The translations under genes and the position numbers were made by a program. The notes beneath the pieces are model-generated. The model made no database searches and had not been told where the DNA came from. It was given only the letters and a program-made list of their open reading frames with translations. From NCBI GenBank assembly GCA_030666145.1, contig DAOUYK010000003.1, positions 1 to 38,018 on the forward strand: 38,018 nt of DNA. The letters are read 5' to 3'. Below are positions 8,199-17,942 of the stretch, one piece after another. The stretch's first letter is position 1. Every line of letters starts with the position of its first letter. Origin of the DNA: Mycolicibacterium sp. (GTDB lineage: Bacteria > Actinomycetota > Actinomycetes > Mycobacteriales > Mycobacteriaceae).

Positions 8199-11100
8199 TC
8201 AAGCGGCCGGCGGATTTATCAACGCGGCCACCTCCTCAGCGCTAAGCAGCATGTCGGGACGGACCGTGCGCCCAGAGCGGATGTAGTGAAACGCAGCGCG
8301 CACCGATGAAACTGGACAGCCCTGCAGACCAGCCCAAGCGATTCGATAAACTGCGAGCTGAACAGCGTTGTGTTGCAGTCGTTCTGGTGTTGACGGCGGT
8401 TCGCCGGTTTTCCAGTCCACCACCGTGAACTCGCCGTTCTGGTCGGCGAACACCGCGTCGATACGCCCCCGCACCACCCTGCCGGCGATCACCATGTCAA
8501 ACGGAACCTCCACGTCGATCGGCGTGCGGGCTGCCCACTCGGATACCGTGAACGCGGCCTGCAGCTCCTCGAGCTCTTCCCGATGCTGGCGGTCGGCATC
8601 CACGGCACCGGGTAGGTCGTCGAGATCGAACAGCTTTTCCGCCTGGAAGTACCGCTGCACCCATTCGTGGAACGCCGTTCCCAGCAGCGCCTGTGAATCC
8701 GGCCGACGTGGCAACCGCCGATGCAGCCGCTGCGCTGCGGCGCTGGGATCTCGGCCGAGTTCTACCAGCGTGCTCACCGACAGCTGCGTGGGCAGCGGTG
8801 GGGTGGGCACGTGCGCGGCGAGTTCCCGTTCGGCCAGCAGCGCATCGACGTCGGCGGTCCAACCGTGCACATCCGCCGGTGCATCACCCTGCGCCCCCGC
8901 CGATATCGCCGCCGCCACCAGCTCGGCGCCTCGGTCGACATCGGCGCGGCGACTCGCCGCCGGATCAATCGGCCACATCGCCTCGATAACCTGGTCGCGC
9001 ACCGGGTTCGGATCGCCGCAGGCAGGAGCATCGGCCCACGTATCCACGGTGCCACATGGCTTTCCCGCGGCGGCCGACGCGTCGATGACATCCTTGAGTT
9101 CACAAAGGAAAGCCGACGGGCCGCGGGGCTTGGACTCGGTGGCGCTCCAGTGATGGCCTGACGCCAACAGAGTGCACTCAGTGCGGGTGATCGCCACATA
9201 GAGGAGCCTGCGCTCCTCATCGGTGCGCCGCTGGTCGAGGCTGCGCTTGTGGTCGGAAATTCTGTCCGACAACGCTTTGCGGTCACCGACGGTAGAACAA
9301 TCGAGCACTGGAACGCCATGCTGGGACACGGTCGCACGGTCGCCGCGCAGCAACGGAGGCAGATCGGCCGCATCGGTCAACCAGGTGCGCGGGGACGCAG
9401 TTGACGGAAACACCCGTCCGCTCAGGTGAGACACCGCGACGATCTGCCACTCCAGACCCTTGGCAGCATGCACGGTCAGGATCTGCACCCGGTCGGCGGC
9501 CACTGTGATCTCGGCGGGTGCCAAACCGTTCTCGACCTGTTCGGCTGTGTCCAGGAACGCCAGCAGTGCCGAAACCCTGGCGCCGGGCCGGGTAGCAAAG
9601 TCGGCGACCACGTCATTGAACGCATCAAGGTGTTCAGTCCCCGACCATCCCGCCGACGCTGGCCGGGCGGCCCTGACTTCGGTGTCGATGCCGAGCAGGC
9701 GGCGAACCTCGGCGACCAGATCCGGCAGCGGGCTGTCTAGCTGGCTGCGCACCGCCGTCAGTTCGCGGCCAAGCGCCACGATCCTGAGGTGCCCGGCTCG
9801 TGAATATGCCGCGGCCGCACCCGGATCGCAAATAGCGTCAGACAGGCACGCCACATCGGCATCGGGAGCGAACTGCTCGACGATCTGGCCGGTCCCGCGA
9901 CCTCGCGCCGACGCACCGGTGCCGGTGATCTGCACCGCGCGCCGCCACAGGGCAGCAATGTCGCGGGCGCCCAGCCGCCAGCGAGGACCGGTGAGTACTC
10001 GCAGCGCGGCGGCCCCGGCGGTCGGGTCGGCGGCCACCCGCAGCATCGCGACAACGTCGGCAACTTCAGGCACTGACAACAGCCCCGCCAGCCCGACAAC
10101 CTCGACAGCAACCCCGCGCCGGGAAAGCGCTTGCGCCATCGGCGCGGCATCGGCGTTGCGGCGCACCAAGACCGCCGCGGTTGGTGCTGCACCGCAGGCG
10201 GCGATGCCCTCGTGGTACAGCTCCGCCACCTTCTCGGCTACCCATTCGCGTTCGGTCAGCACGTCGGGTAGCAGTGCGCACCGCACGCTGCCGCGCCCAG
10301 CGTCGGGCCGAGCCCGTAACGGCCGCACGGCCACCGAACGGCGCCGCGCATCCGTGGACACGGCATTGGCCAGGTGCAGCACCTCGGGTGGGTTGCGCCA
10401 GCTGGTGCGCAATTCCAGGCTTGGCGCCGGGGTCCCATCCGAACGCGGGAAGTCGGTCGTGAAGCGCGGAAGATTGGTCGCCGACGCACCGCGCCACCCG
10501 TAGATCGACTGGATAGGGTCACCGACGGCGGTGAGCGCGAGTCCATCGTCAACCCCTCCACCGAACAGCGACGACAGCGCAACCCGCTGTGCGTGCCCGG
10601 TGTCCTGGTATTCGTCGAGCAGCACGACCCGGTAGCGCTGCCGCAGCTGCTCCCCGACCTCCGGGAACCGTGCGGCCAAACGCGCCGCAGATGCCATCTG
10701 TGTGCCGAAGTCGATGACGCGCTCCGAGCGCATGCGCTCGTACAGCGCATCGATCAGTGGAACCAACGCGGCGCGCTCGTTCTGCGTGGCCAGCATCCGC
10801 AGCAACCGCTGACTCGGACCGCTGCCACGCTGATACCGACCGGCAGGCAATGTGTGGACGAGCCGCTCAAACTCTGCGTGGGTGTCGCGCAACTGCTCGG
10901 TATGCACCAGATGTTCGCAGAGCTGTCCGGCGAGCCTGAGCACCATGGCGGTGATGGAGGCGGGCGACTTCTCGGTGTCCAGTGCATCCGGATGTTCGCA
11001 CACCACACGAAAGGCCAACTGCCACAATTCCGTCTCTCCGAGCAGTCGGGTATCGGGCTCTATTGGCAGAAGCAAGCCGTACTCGCGCAGCAGTGTCCCC

Positions 11101-11456
11101 GCGAAGGCGTGGTAGGTACCGACTGTGACAGGGTCGTCGCCCACATCAGAGCCGCCGGCATCTGCCGCCACCAGTCCCGCGCCGGCCAGGCGGGCGAGTC
11201 GGGTGCGCACCCGCCGCAGCAACTGGCCCGCGGCTTTGCGGGTAAACGTCAGCCCCAACACTTCTCCCGGCCGGGCGTATCCATTAGCGACCAGCCACAC
11301 CACTCGGGCGGCCATGGTCTCGGTCTTACCGGCGCCGGCACCGGCGATCACCACCAGCGGGCCCGGCGGCGCAGCGATGACAGCGGACTGCTCGGCGGTC
11401 GGGGCGAAAAGGCCTAGTGCAGCAGCTAGTTCGGCGGGATCGTAGCGTGGGGTCAT
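8199..11456 (-). CDS. adnB: AdnB, motor-nuclease subunit of AdnAB recombination complex
   Basis: A 1085-residue subunit with an N-terminal UvrD-like motor and a C-terminal RecB-like nuclease. Motor motifs: Walker A GAGAGKT at 39-45, LLDEYQD (motif II), AVGDPIQSIYGWRGA (motif III), HAAKGLEW and LLYVAITR. Nuclease motifs near the end: GTAFHEWVQ, GRIDAVF and VDWKTG, supplying the acidic residues and lysine of the Mg-dependent site. AdnAB resects DNA double-strand ends in mycobacteria and AdnB is the dominant motor. The ATG at 11456 was chosen over upstream in-frame codons because it overlaps the adnA stop as ATGA, with 4 bp shared, implying translational coupling. It converges with the DoxX gene. 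Confidence 0.95.
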   Translation of the reverse strand: MTPRYDPAELAAALGLFAPTAEQSAVIAAPPGPLVVIAGAGAGKTETMAARVVWLVANGYARPGEVLGLTFTRKAAGQLLRRVRTRLARLAGAGLVAADAGGSDVGDDPVTVGTYHAFAGTLLREYGLLLPIEPDTRLLGETELWQLAFRVVCEHPDALDTEKSPASITAMVLRLAGQLCEHLVHTEQLRDTHAEFERLVHTLPAGRYQRGSGPSQRLLRMLATQNERAALVPLIDALYERMRSERVIDFGTQMASAARLAARFPEVGEQLRQRYRVVLLDEYQDTGHAQRVALSSLFGGGVDDGLALTAVGDPIQSIYGWRGASATNLPRFTTDFPRSDGTPAPSLELRTSWRNPPEVLHLANAVSTDARRRSVAVRPLRARPDAGRGSVRCALLPDVLTEREWVAEKVAELYHEGIAACGAAPTAAVLVRRNADAAPMAQALSRRGVAVEVVGLAGLLSVPEVADVVAMLRVAADPTAGAAALRVLTGPRWRLGARDIAALWRRAVQITGTGASARGRGTGQIVEQFAPDADVACLSDAICDPGAAAAYSRAGHLRIVALGRELTAVRSQLDSPLPDLVAEVRRLLGIDTEVRAARPASAGWSGTEHLDAFNDVVADFATRPGARVSALLAFLDTAEQVENGLAPAEITVAADRVQILTVHAAKGLEWQIVAVSHLSGRVFPSTASPRTWLTDAADLPPLLRGDRATVSQHGVPVLDCSTVGDRKALSDRISDHKRSLDQRRTDEERRLLYVAITRTECTLLASGHHWSATESKPRGPSAFLCELKDVIDASAAAGKPCGTVDTWADAPACGDPNPVRDQVIEAMWPIDPAASRRADVDRGAELVAAAISAGAQGDAPADVHGWTADVDALLAERELAAHVPTPPLPTQLSVSTLVELGRDPSAAAQRLHRRLPRRPDSQALLGTAFHEWVQRYFQAEKLFDLDDLPGAVDADRQHREELEELQAAFTVSEWAARTPIDVEVPFDMVIAGRVVRGRIDAVFADQNGEFTVVDWKTGEPPSTPERLQHNAVQLAVYRIAWAGLQGCPVSSVRAAFHYIRSGRTVRPDMLLSAEEVAALINPPAA

Positions 11457-14400
11457 CGTGGATCTCTTGTTCCGTCTTGGGCAGGGCACATGCCCCGAAC
11501 CGGACAATGTGCACAGCCGTCGTTGATCCGTGCGAGAAAGTGTGGACCCTGAGTCACCGCGGCGGCCTGTTGTAGGACCGCACGCCACTCGACGCGGCCT
11601 TCTGGGGTCAGCGCGGCCTGATCACGCTCGGTCGCGCTGCCGGCCTTACCGATATAGATCAACCGCCCACCCCCTGGGTCGTCGCCGTCGGAAATCAAGC
11701 CCTCGGCAACTGCGAGCTGATACATCGCCAATTGGGAGTGGCCCTGAGCATCGTCCTTGCTGACTGGACTCTTACCCGTCTTGATATCGACAACGACGAG
11801 CCGCCCCTGGCTGTCGCGCTCGAGGCGGTCGAGGCGGCCACGCACACATACCGCAGGCTGCGCGCCATCGGCCCGGGTCACTTCCCCCTCGACGTCGACC
11901 TCGGTGCCGAGCTCAGTGAGTTCGTGGCGAGTGTTAGTGCGCCAACGCAGGAAGGTAGACAACATCTCTCGGTGGCGGGCAAGCTCGTTGTCCGCGTGCC
12001 ACTCTGCGTCGAATGGGATCTGACTCCAGACGGTTTCGAGCTCGTTGACCATCTGGGCCTCGTTCATACCCGGCTCGGAAACCAGGGCGTGGACCAGCGA
12101 TCCGAGCGCCGAACGTACCTGGCCCGCCGAGGAACCGCCATGCCGTTCAAGCAGCCAGCGCAGTGGGCAGTCCGAGAGCGTCTGCAGCGTCGAGGGGGAA
12201 AGGGTCACGACGTGGCTATCGCCATCCCACACCGGTTCGTCACTGGAGAGCGCCCGCATGCCATACCAAGATGCGGGGTCGCTGCCGCGCACCCCCGCCA
12301 CGGCAAGGCGCGCTAACTGCACTGCCGCACAGCGTCTTTCCGCCGCGTCGACAGCGCCCTGCGGTGAGCACGCCACCGACCGTAGGCGCCCGACAAGTGC
12401 TGCCTGAGCCAACACCCGAGGAGCTCGAACCGGGGCGGTGTTCTCGGCGATGGGCTCTGTTGCCAGCGCGCTGAGCTCACGGCAGAAAGACGATGGCAGC
12501 ATCGCGTCGTCACCGTCACTGTCGACGGCAGTCACCAAAATCCGGCTGCGAGCCCGACCCATGGCCGCAATCAGCAGCCGGCGCTCTTCAGCGAGCAATG
12601 GTGCCCGGCTCGACAACCCTCGCTGCCCTGCCTCTGCGACGCCGTCGATCACGTCAACGAGCTCCTGAGTCCCCAGCACACCACCCCGCGGGGATACGTT
12701 GGGCCACAGCCCTTCCTGCACCCCGGCCACCACCACAAAATCCCACTCCCGAGTCAGTGCCGAATGTGCGCTGAGCACCGCGACGGCATCGGACTGTGGG
12801 CCTTCGTCGGCGCGCACCGGTGGTAACGCCAGCGCAGCGAGGTGGTCGATAAGCCCGCGCAGCGACGCGCCTGCCGTCCGCTCAACGTACTGCTCGGCAA
12901 CGTCGAACATCGCGGTGACAGCACCGAGATCACAATCTGCCTGTGCGCCCGCCGGCCCGCCACGCTCGCTGGCGGTCAGCCAACGTCGCTGCAGCCCCGA
13001 GCGCTGCCACGCCTGCCACAGCGTGTGCCGCGGATCGCTACCGTCCCCGGCGCTGCGTTGTGCCGCCACAAGCACCGCACGTACCCGACGCAACGCACGC
13101 CCCTGAACGTCGGCGAGCGTGCCGGATCCGCGCTGCAGGGCATCGACGAGCAGGTCTCCGAAGTCAGCGGGCGACCCGTGCGCGGCCGGGCGTAGCGCAC
13201 GCTGCAGCTGGCGCAGCGACACCGGGTCGACGCGGCCGATATGGCCCGTCAACAGCGCCAGCGCCCGCTGCCGGTCGAGACCGTTGTCCACTGTCTCCAG
13301 CACGGTCAGCAGCGCACGCACCGCCGGCTGATCCGCCAACGGAATGTCGCCTTGAGGCATGCCCACAGGCACACCGGCGGCCGTCAGCACGCCGGCGAGC
13401 GCCGCACCCATTCGGGGTACCGAACGAACGATCACCGCCATTTGTGTCCATGGCACGCCGTCGATGAGATGTGCGCGCCGTAACGCATCGGCGATGAGCG
13501 CAGCCTCCGCGTGTGACGACGCGGCGACCCGTACCGCCAACCCAGCCGTGAGGGCACCTGGCACGTCGGTCCCAGTGAACTGCGGTGCCGTGTCATGTCC
13601 CGGCAGTCGGCGCGAAACCGCGGCGATGGCATCGGCCAACGTCGTTGCGCAACGGTGCGACTCCGTAAGTGCCAACACCGGGCCCTCCCCACGCAGAAGT
13701 GCAGGGTCGGCTCCCCGGTAGCCGAACACGGTTTGGCGGGGATCTCCGGCGAGCACGGTGAGTTCCGCGCCGCCCGCCAGCACCTGAACCAGCCGCGCGG
13801 CCTGCGGGTCGAGATGTTGGGCGTCATCGACCAAGAGCAGCTTGACCCGCGCACGTTCGCCGGCCAGCAGGTCGGCCTCCATCGAGAAGGCTTCCAACGC
13901 AGCCCCAACAAGCTCGGCGGCCCCGAGCGCGGGAACGGTGGCCTGGGGAGCAGCCATACCGACCGCCGAACGCAGCAGCATGACCTGTTCGTAAGCCTGC
14001 GCGAATCGGCCTGCCACCTGCCACTCAGCCCTGCCGGCCTCCCGACCGATGCGTTGCAGCGCAGTGGGATCGACTCCACGCTCGCTGCAGCGCGCCATCA
14101 GATCGCGCAGTTCGGTCGCGAAACCGACAGTTCCGAGCGCAGGGCGAAGCCGCGATGGCCAACGCACGCGGCAAGCATCGCCGTCCTCAATATCGCCGGC
14201 CAACAGCTCGCGGATGATGCCGTCCTGTTCAGCGCTGGTGATCAGCCGCGGCGGTGGACTCCCGTTTCGCTGTGCGGCCAGGCGCAACACCGCGAACGCA
14301 TACGAGTGCAGGGTGCGCACTAGCGGCTCCCTGACCACGGTGCGGTCACCGGAAGACAGCAGGGTCCCGGTGATCGCAGCTTTTGCCGCGGCGCCGAGGC

Positions 14401-14581
14401 GCGAAGAACCCGTCAGCAGTAGAACCGACTCCGGATCGCGTCCGGCTGAGATGTGCGCGACCGCGGTGTCGACGAGCAGGGTGCTTTTGCCCGTACCGGG
14501 ACCACCCAGCACGCGTACCGTGCCGCGCATCTCCCCTCCACCCAGCGTGGCCGGGGTCAACTCGGTGCGTGACGCGGACAT
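11453..14581 (-). CDS. adnA: AdnA, motor-nuclease subunit of AdnAB recombination complex
   Basis: A 1042-residue partner of AdnB with the same two-module layout. Motor: Walker A GGPGTGKS at about 26-33, motif II as DDAQ (LLVDDAQHLD) rather than DExQ, GDPRQTVFGYRGA, GVQEGLWP and RRLLIAAMGRAR. Nuclease: GSLVHALV, GRLDRLERD, VVVDIKTGKSPV and QLAMYQLAV. A cysteine in SDCPLRW and three in CAHCPVRGMCP bracket the nuclease, as in AddB-type Fe-S nucleases. The altered motif II fits published evidence that the AdnA motor contributes little to translocation. It starts at an ATG 124 bp from the divergent lipV start; it is followed by adnB with an ATGA overlap. Confidence 0.95.
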   Translation of the reverse strand: MSASRTELTPATLGGGEMRGTVRVLGGPGTGKSTLLVDTAVAHISAGRDPESVLLLTGSSRLGAAAKAAITGTLLSSGDRTVVREPLVRTLHSYAFAVLRLAAQRNGSPPPRLITSAEQDGIIRELLAGDIEDGDACRVRWPSRLRPALGTVGFATELRDLMARCSERGVDPTALQRIGREAGRAEWQVAGRFAQAYEQVMLLRSAVGMAAPQATVPALGAAELVGAALEAFSMEADLLAGERARVKLLLVDDAQHLDPQAARLVQVLAGGAELTVLAGDPRQTVFGYRGADPALLRGEGPVLALTESHRCATTLADAIAAVSRRLPGHDTAPQFTGTDVPGALTAGLAVRVAASSHAEAALIADALRRAHLIDGVPWTQMAVIVRSVPRMGAALAGVLTAAGVPVGMPQGDIPLADQPAVRALLTVLETVDNGLDRQRALALLTGHIGRVDPVSLRQLQRALRPAAHGSPADFGDLLVDALQRGSGTLADVQGRALRRVRAVLVAAQRSAGDGSDPRHTLWQAWQRSGLQRRWLTASERGGPAGAQADCDLGAVTAMFDVAEQYVERTAGASLRGLIDHLAALALPPVRADEGPQSDAVAVLSAHSALTREWDFVVVAGVQEGLWPNVSPRGGVLGTQELVDVIDGVAEAGQRGLSSRAPLLAEERRLLIAAMGRARSRILVTAVDSDGDDAMLPSSFCRELSALATEPIAENTAPVRAPRVLAQAALVGRLRSVACSPQGAVDAAERRCAAVQLARLAVAGVRGSDPASWYGMRALSSDEPVWDGDSHVVTLSPSTLQTLSDCPLRWLLERHGGSSAGQVRSALGSLVHALVSEPGMNEAQMVNELETVWSQIPFDAEWHADNELARHREMLSTFLRWRTNTRHELTELGTEVDVEGEVTRADGAQPAVCVRGRLDRLERDSQGRLVVVDIKTGKSPVSKDDAQGHSQLAMYQLAVAEGLISDGDDPGGGRLIYIGKAGSATERDQAALTPEGRVEWRAVLQQAAAVTQGPHFLARINDGCAHCPVRGMCPAQDGTRDPR

Positions 14582-14705
14582 GTAGGCATGACATCACTAG
14601 GGTCCGACACCCTGGCCGATCAGTGCAGAACCTGGCTCACAGCTGCATGACACCAACAGGAGCTCAACTGGCCCTCGGACCGAAGGAGCTGGCAGCATCC
14701 AAGGC

Positions 14706-15479
14706 GTGTTGCACACTTACCGATTCGGGCCGCCCGGGCCGGCCCGCGTCTTGGCGATCCACGGGCTTACCGGGCACGGCATGCGCTGGGCGTCGATGTT
14801 CAGCCAACACCTGCCCGACACTGCGGTAATCGCACCCGATCTGCTGGGCCATGGCCGATCGTCGTGGGATGCGCCGTGGACCATCGAGGCCAACTCAGCA
14901 GCCCTGGCCGCATTGGTAGAGGCCTACGCCACCGGTCCAGTCGTGGTCGTCGGTCATTCCTTCGGCGCCGCAGTGGCGTTGCACCTGGCAGCGACGCAGC
15001 CGGACCTGATCGCGGGCTTAGTGCTCTTGGACCCTGCGGTGGGCCTGGACGGAGGGCGGATGCGCGAAATCGCCGACAGCATGTTCGCCTCACCTGACTA
15101 CACCGATCGCCAGGAGGCCCAGGCCGAGAAGGCGAACGGCTCATGGGGCGACGTGGCCGCCGACGAACTGGACCGCGAACTCGACGAGCACCTCATCGAC
15201 TTGCCCACCGGCCGTGTCGGGTGGCGAATCAGCATTCCGGCGATGCTGTCGTACTGGAGCGAACTCACGCGACCAGTTTCCCTTCCCCGCGCCGGCACAC
15301 CAAGCACGCTCGTGCGGGCAGCGCGCACCAGCCCGCCGTACGCCACCGATGGGCTGGTCACCGCTCTCGGAACGGCTTTGGGCTCGAGTTTCACTCTGCT
15401 GGAATGGGATTGCGACCACATGGTGCCTTTGGCCAAGCCGGCCGACACCGCCGCGGTAATCAGCGAGCAGCTGGTGTGA
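14706..15479 (+). CDS. lipV: LipV-like alpha/beta hydrolase
   Basis: A 257-residue alpha/beta-hydrolase. Visible: oxyanion-hole HG (LAIHGLTGHG), DLLGHGRS, nucleophile elbow GHSFG with Ser85, the acid region LLDPAVGLDG and the catalytic His in DCDHMVPLAKP near residue 239. The M. tuberculosis homologue LipV is annotated as a lipase/esterase; the natural substrate is unknown. No signal peptide, so cytosolic. The start is GTG (MLHTYRFG); AAGGAG lies about 16 nt upstream, so the second codon TTG or the GTG are both possible. Only 3 nt separate its stop from the next gene, an alkyltransferase-like protein, indicating co-transcription. It is divergent from adnAB. Confidence 0.9.
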   Translation: MLHTYRFGPPGPARVLAIHGLTGHGMRWASMFSQHLPDTAVIAPDLLGHGRSSWDAPWTIEANSAALAALVEAYATGPVVVVGHSFGAAVALHLAATQPDLIAGLVLLDPAVGLDGGRMREIADSMFASPDYTDRQEAQAEKANGSWGDVAADELDRELDEHLIDLPTGRVGWRISIPAMLSYWSELTRPVSLPRAGTPSTLVRAARTSPPYATDGLVTALGTALGSSFTLLEWDCDHMVPLAKPADTAAVISEQLV

Positions 15480-15482
15480 CAG

Positions 15483-15779
15483 GTGGCTGCGATCACCGAT
15501 GAGCAGGTAGAGACGGTGCGCGCACTGGTGGCTTCGGTGCCGCCGGGCGAGGTCACCACCTACGGCGATATCGCCGCTGCAGCAGGGCTTTCCAGTGCAC
15601 GCATCGTCGGGTGGATCATGCGTACTGACTCCTCGGACCTGCCGTGGCACCGGGTGATAGCCGCGTCCGGAAAGCCGGCACCACATCTGGAGGCGCGGCA
15701 GTTGGAACTCCTACGCGCCGAGGGAGTTCTGGCCGATGACGGCCGGGTGCCGATGAACAAGTACCGTAGGCTGCTCTGA
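15483..15779 (+). CDS. Alkyltransferase-like protein (ATL), MGMT-related
   Basis: A 98-residue single-domain relative of O6-alkylguanine-DNA alkyltransferase. The fold signature is present (VPPGEVTTYGDIAAAAG, the helix arginine in SSARIVGWIM) but the active-site PCHRV is PWHRV at 54-58. Tryptophan replaces the acceptor cysteine, which defines ATL proteins. Such proteins bind O6-alkylguanine, flip and mark it, and hand it to nucleotide excision repair instead of repairing it. The GTG start (MAAITDEQ) follows the lipV stop by 3 nt. Mycobacterial Rv3204 is the counterpart and is usually annotated as a possible DNA-methyltransferase, which this motif contradicts. Confidence 0.88.
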   Translation: MAAITDEQVETVRALVASVPPGEVTTYGDIAAAAGLSSARIVGWIMRTDSSDLPWHRVIAASGKPAPHLEARQLELLRAEGVLADDGRVPMNKYRRLL

Positions 15780-15857
15780 CGCGCAGCGACAACTGCCGCC
15801 AATGATGGTCACCGAATCACCGCCGGGAAAGATATTTTGCCGGGGTAGCGAAACGCT

Positions 15858-16712
15858 CTAGAGAGAGAGCCGGACCAATGCCGCGGTGCGGGCCAGACCC
15901 GCGAACCCCCCAGCCGTCGACCTCGGATGCAGCGCATGCACGGCCAACCGGAACATCAAGGCGCGCAGCAGCATCTGAGACCACTCCGGCAGGGGCTTCC
16001 ACCGCTCGACGAGACCGTCATCGGCGTCACCCCAAGACAGCGCATCAACCACTACCACGCCCGCGGCCCACGCCGACGGACGCCAATACGGAGTGATGTC
16101 GGTGATGCCGGGCGCAGCCGTGCCGGCGAAGAGCACTGTGCCGTAGAGATCGCCGTGCACCAGCTGACTCGGGCTCTTCGTGGGTCTGCGCAGCGGCCCG
16201 AGCTGGTTGATCAAATCGATGGACTTCTGTCCATCCGCGCTTGCGGGCGCCACCCGGGCGCCCTGCGACAGCGAGTACAGCGGCCGCTCCTCCCATGCCG
16301 ACCGGTCGGCAGCGACGAACACGTCAACATCGGCCCACGGCGCCACCGGAGGTTGAGTGAGAAACCTGGGGCGCTCAAGTTTGGCGGTGGCTTCGTGCAG
16401 TCGCACCGCGGCCGAGACCACCTCGTCGTGGCGGGGTTCCGGAGTGCCGGCGACGTAGGTGTCCGCACGCCAACCGGCAACGACATAGCGCCCGTCGGTG
16501 GAGCGCACCGGTCGGGCCAGCCGAACTCCGTCGATGAACAGCGTCTCGCGCACCTTGGCCGACCAGGCAGCGCGGGCGTGGTCAGCCACCATGGACAGCA
16601 CGACTTCGCCGCAACGCCAGCCGCCCTCCCAGCTTGATCCCAGCGGCTCCGGCTGCACCCCAGACAACCCAAAAGCCGCAAGCACGTGGTCTGGCGGGCA
16701 CTCGGCGGTCAC
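15858..16712 (-). CDS. Conserved actinobacterial kinase-fold protein (TIGR02569-like)
   Basis: A 284-residue protein like Rv3205c, member of a family confined to actinobacteria. It carries a phosphotransferase-like catalytic-loop segment (QLVHGDLYGTVLF) and a following ITDITPYWRP that occupies the position of the metal-binding DFG/DxD, so the fold resembles aminoglycoside/choline kinases. An upstream K/R-rich region (ADHARAAWSAKV) could be the nucleotide-binding lysine. No substrate is known. The ATG start (MTAECPPDHV) is 37 bp downstream of the moeZ stop on the same strand, so it probably follows moeZ in one transcript. Confidence 0.82.
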   Translation of the reverse strand: MTAECPPDHVLAAFGLSGVQPEPLGSSWEGGWRCGEVVLSMVADHARAAWSAKVRETLFIDGVRLARPVRSTDGRYVVAGWRADTYVAGTPEPRHDEVVSAAVRLHEATAKLERPRFLTQPPVAPWADVDVFVAADRSAWEERPLYSLSQGARVAPASADGQKSIDLINQLGPLRRPTKSPSQLVHGDLYGTVLFAGTAAPGITDITPYWRPSAWAAGVVVVDALSWGDADDGLVERWKPLPEWSQMLLRALMFRLAVHALHPRSTAGGFAGLARTAALVRLSL

Positions 16713-16748
16713 CTCCCCAGCCTATGCGGAACGAGGGCCAACCCCGCG

Positions 16749-17942
16749 TTAGTACATCATCATGTCGGGCTCAAGTTGCTTTGCCCAGGCCACAATGCCG
16801 CCCTGGAGATGAATAGCGTCGGAGAACCCGGCCTTCTTCAACACTGCCAGTGCTTCTGCCGACCGCACGCCGGTTTTGCAGTACAGGACCGGCACGCGAT
16901 CGTGCGGCAGCTTCGCCAAACCGTCGCCGGACTCGATCGTCGACTGCGGAATGAGCTCGGCACCCTCGATGCGGTTGATGTCCCATTCGACCGGCTCACG
17001 AACGTCGATGAGCGCGAACTTGTTGCCCGATTCGAGTAAAGCGCGTAGCTCCCGCGGCGTGACGGTCGAGTTTCTGGTGGCTTCGGCAGCCTCTTCAGTA
17101 ATGACACCGCAGAACTCCTCGTAGTCGATGAGCTCAGTGATCTTCGGCGTAGATGGATCCTTGCGGATCTTGATCGTGCGGTAGGTCATATCCAGGGCGT
17201 CATAGACCATCAGCCGGCCGAGCAGCGTCTCACCGATGCCGGTGATCAGCTTGATTGCCTCGGTGCCCATCACCGAGGCAATGGACGCGCACAGAATGCC
17301 CAGAACACCGCCCTCAGCGCAGGACGGAACCATCCCGCGCGGGGGCGGCTCCGGGTAGAGGTCGCGGTAGTTGAGGCCTTGCGTTTGACCGGCGGGGCCG
17401 TCAGGGGCGTCCTCCCAGAACACCGAGACCTGGCCTTCGAAGCGGTAGATCGAGCCCCATACGTACGGCTTGCCGGCAAGCACTGCGGCATCGTTGACCA
17501 GGTATCGCGTGGCGAAATTGTCCGAACCGTCAAGGATGAGATCGTATTGCTTGAACAGGTTCACCGCGTTTCGGGGCTCCAGCCGCAGCTCGTGCAGCCG
17601 TACCTCGACCAGCGGATTGACCTCACGGATCGAATCGCGCGCACTCTGGACCTTCGGCCTCCCGATATCGGACTGGCCGTGGATGATCTGGCGTTGGAGA
17701 TTGGACTCGTCGACCACGTCGAATTCGACGATCCCGATGGTTCCCACCCCGGCGGCAGCGAGGTAGAGCAGTGTCGGGGACCCCAGTCCCCCGGCGCCGA
17801 TCACCAGGACGCGGGCGTTCTTCAACCTCTTCTGCCCGTCCACGCCGAGGTCGGGGATGATGAGGTGACGGCTGTAGCGGGCAACCTCTTGGCGTGTGAG
17901 TTCAGCTGCTGGCTCGACCAGCGGCGGCAACGATGTCGACAC
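16749..17942 (-). CDS. moeZ: MoeZ/MoeB1, ThiF-type adenylyltransferase plus rhodanese
   Basis: A 397-residue two-domain sulfur-carrier activator. The N-terminal E1-like domain has the ATP loop GAGGLGS (49-55), DSNLQRQ-type SNLQRQ, SDNFATRYLVND and PSCAEGGVLGILCA. The C-terminal rhodanese domain has the active-site loop YCKTGVRS with Cys355. It adenylates and thiocarboxylates the C-termini of sulfur carriers (CysO, MoaD2) for cysteine and molybdopterin synthesis. A GTG start (MSTSLPPLVEP) is preceded by AAGGAGA. Compared with M. tuberculosis there is a short extra loop (PAGQTQG) before NYRDLYPEPP. Downstream neighbour Rv3205c-like is 36 bp away. Confidence 0.95.
   Translation of the reverse strand: MSTSLPPLVEPAAELTRQEVARYSRHLIIPDLGVDGQKRLKNARVLVIGAGGLGSPTLLYLAAAGVGTIGIVEFDVVDESNLQRQIIHGQSDIGRPKVQSARDSIREVNPLVEVRLHELRLEPRNAVNLFKQYDLILDGSDNFATRYLVNDAAVLAGKPYVWGSIYRFEGQVSVFWEDAPDGPAGQTQGLNYRDLYPEPPPRGMVPSCAEGGVLGILCASIASVMGTEAIKLITGIGETLLGRLMVYDALDMTYRTIKIRKDPSTPKITELIDYEEFCGVITEEAAEATRNSTVTPRELRALLESGNKFALIDVREPVEWDINRIEGAELIPQSTIESGDGLAKLPHDRVPVLYCKTGVRSAEALAVLKKAGFSDAIHLQGGIVAWAKQLEPDMMMY

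Noticed and set aside
11457-11588. N-terminal extension of adnB
   Set aside because: It overlaps the end of adnA in another frame; the ATGA-overlapping ATG at 11456 is the coupled start.
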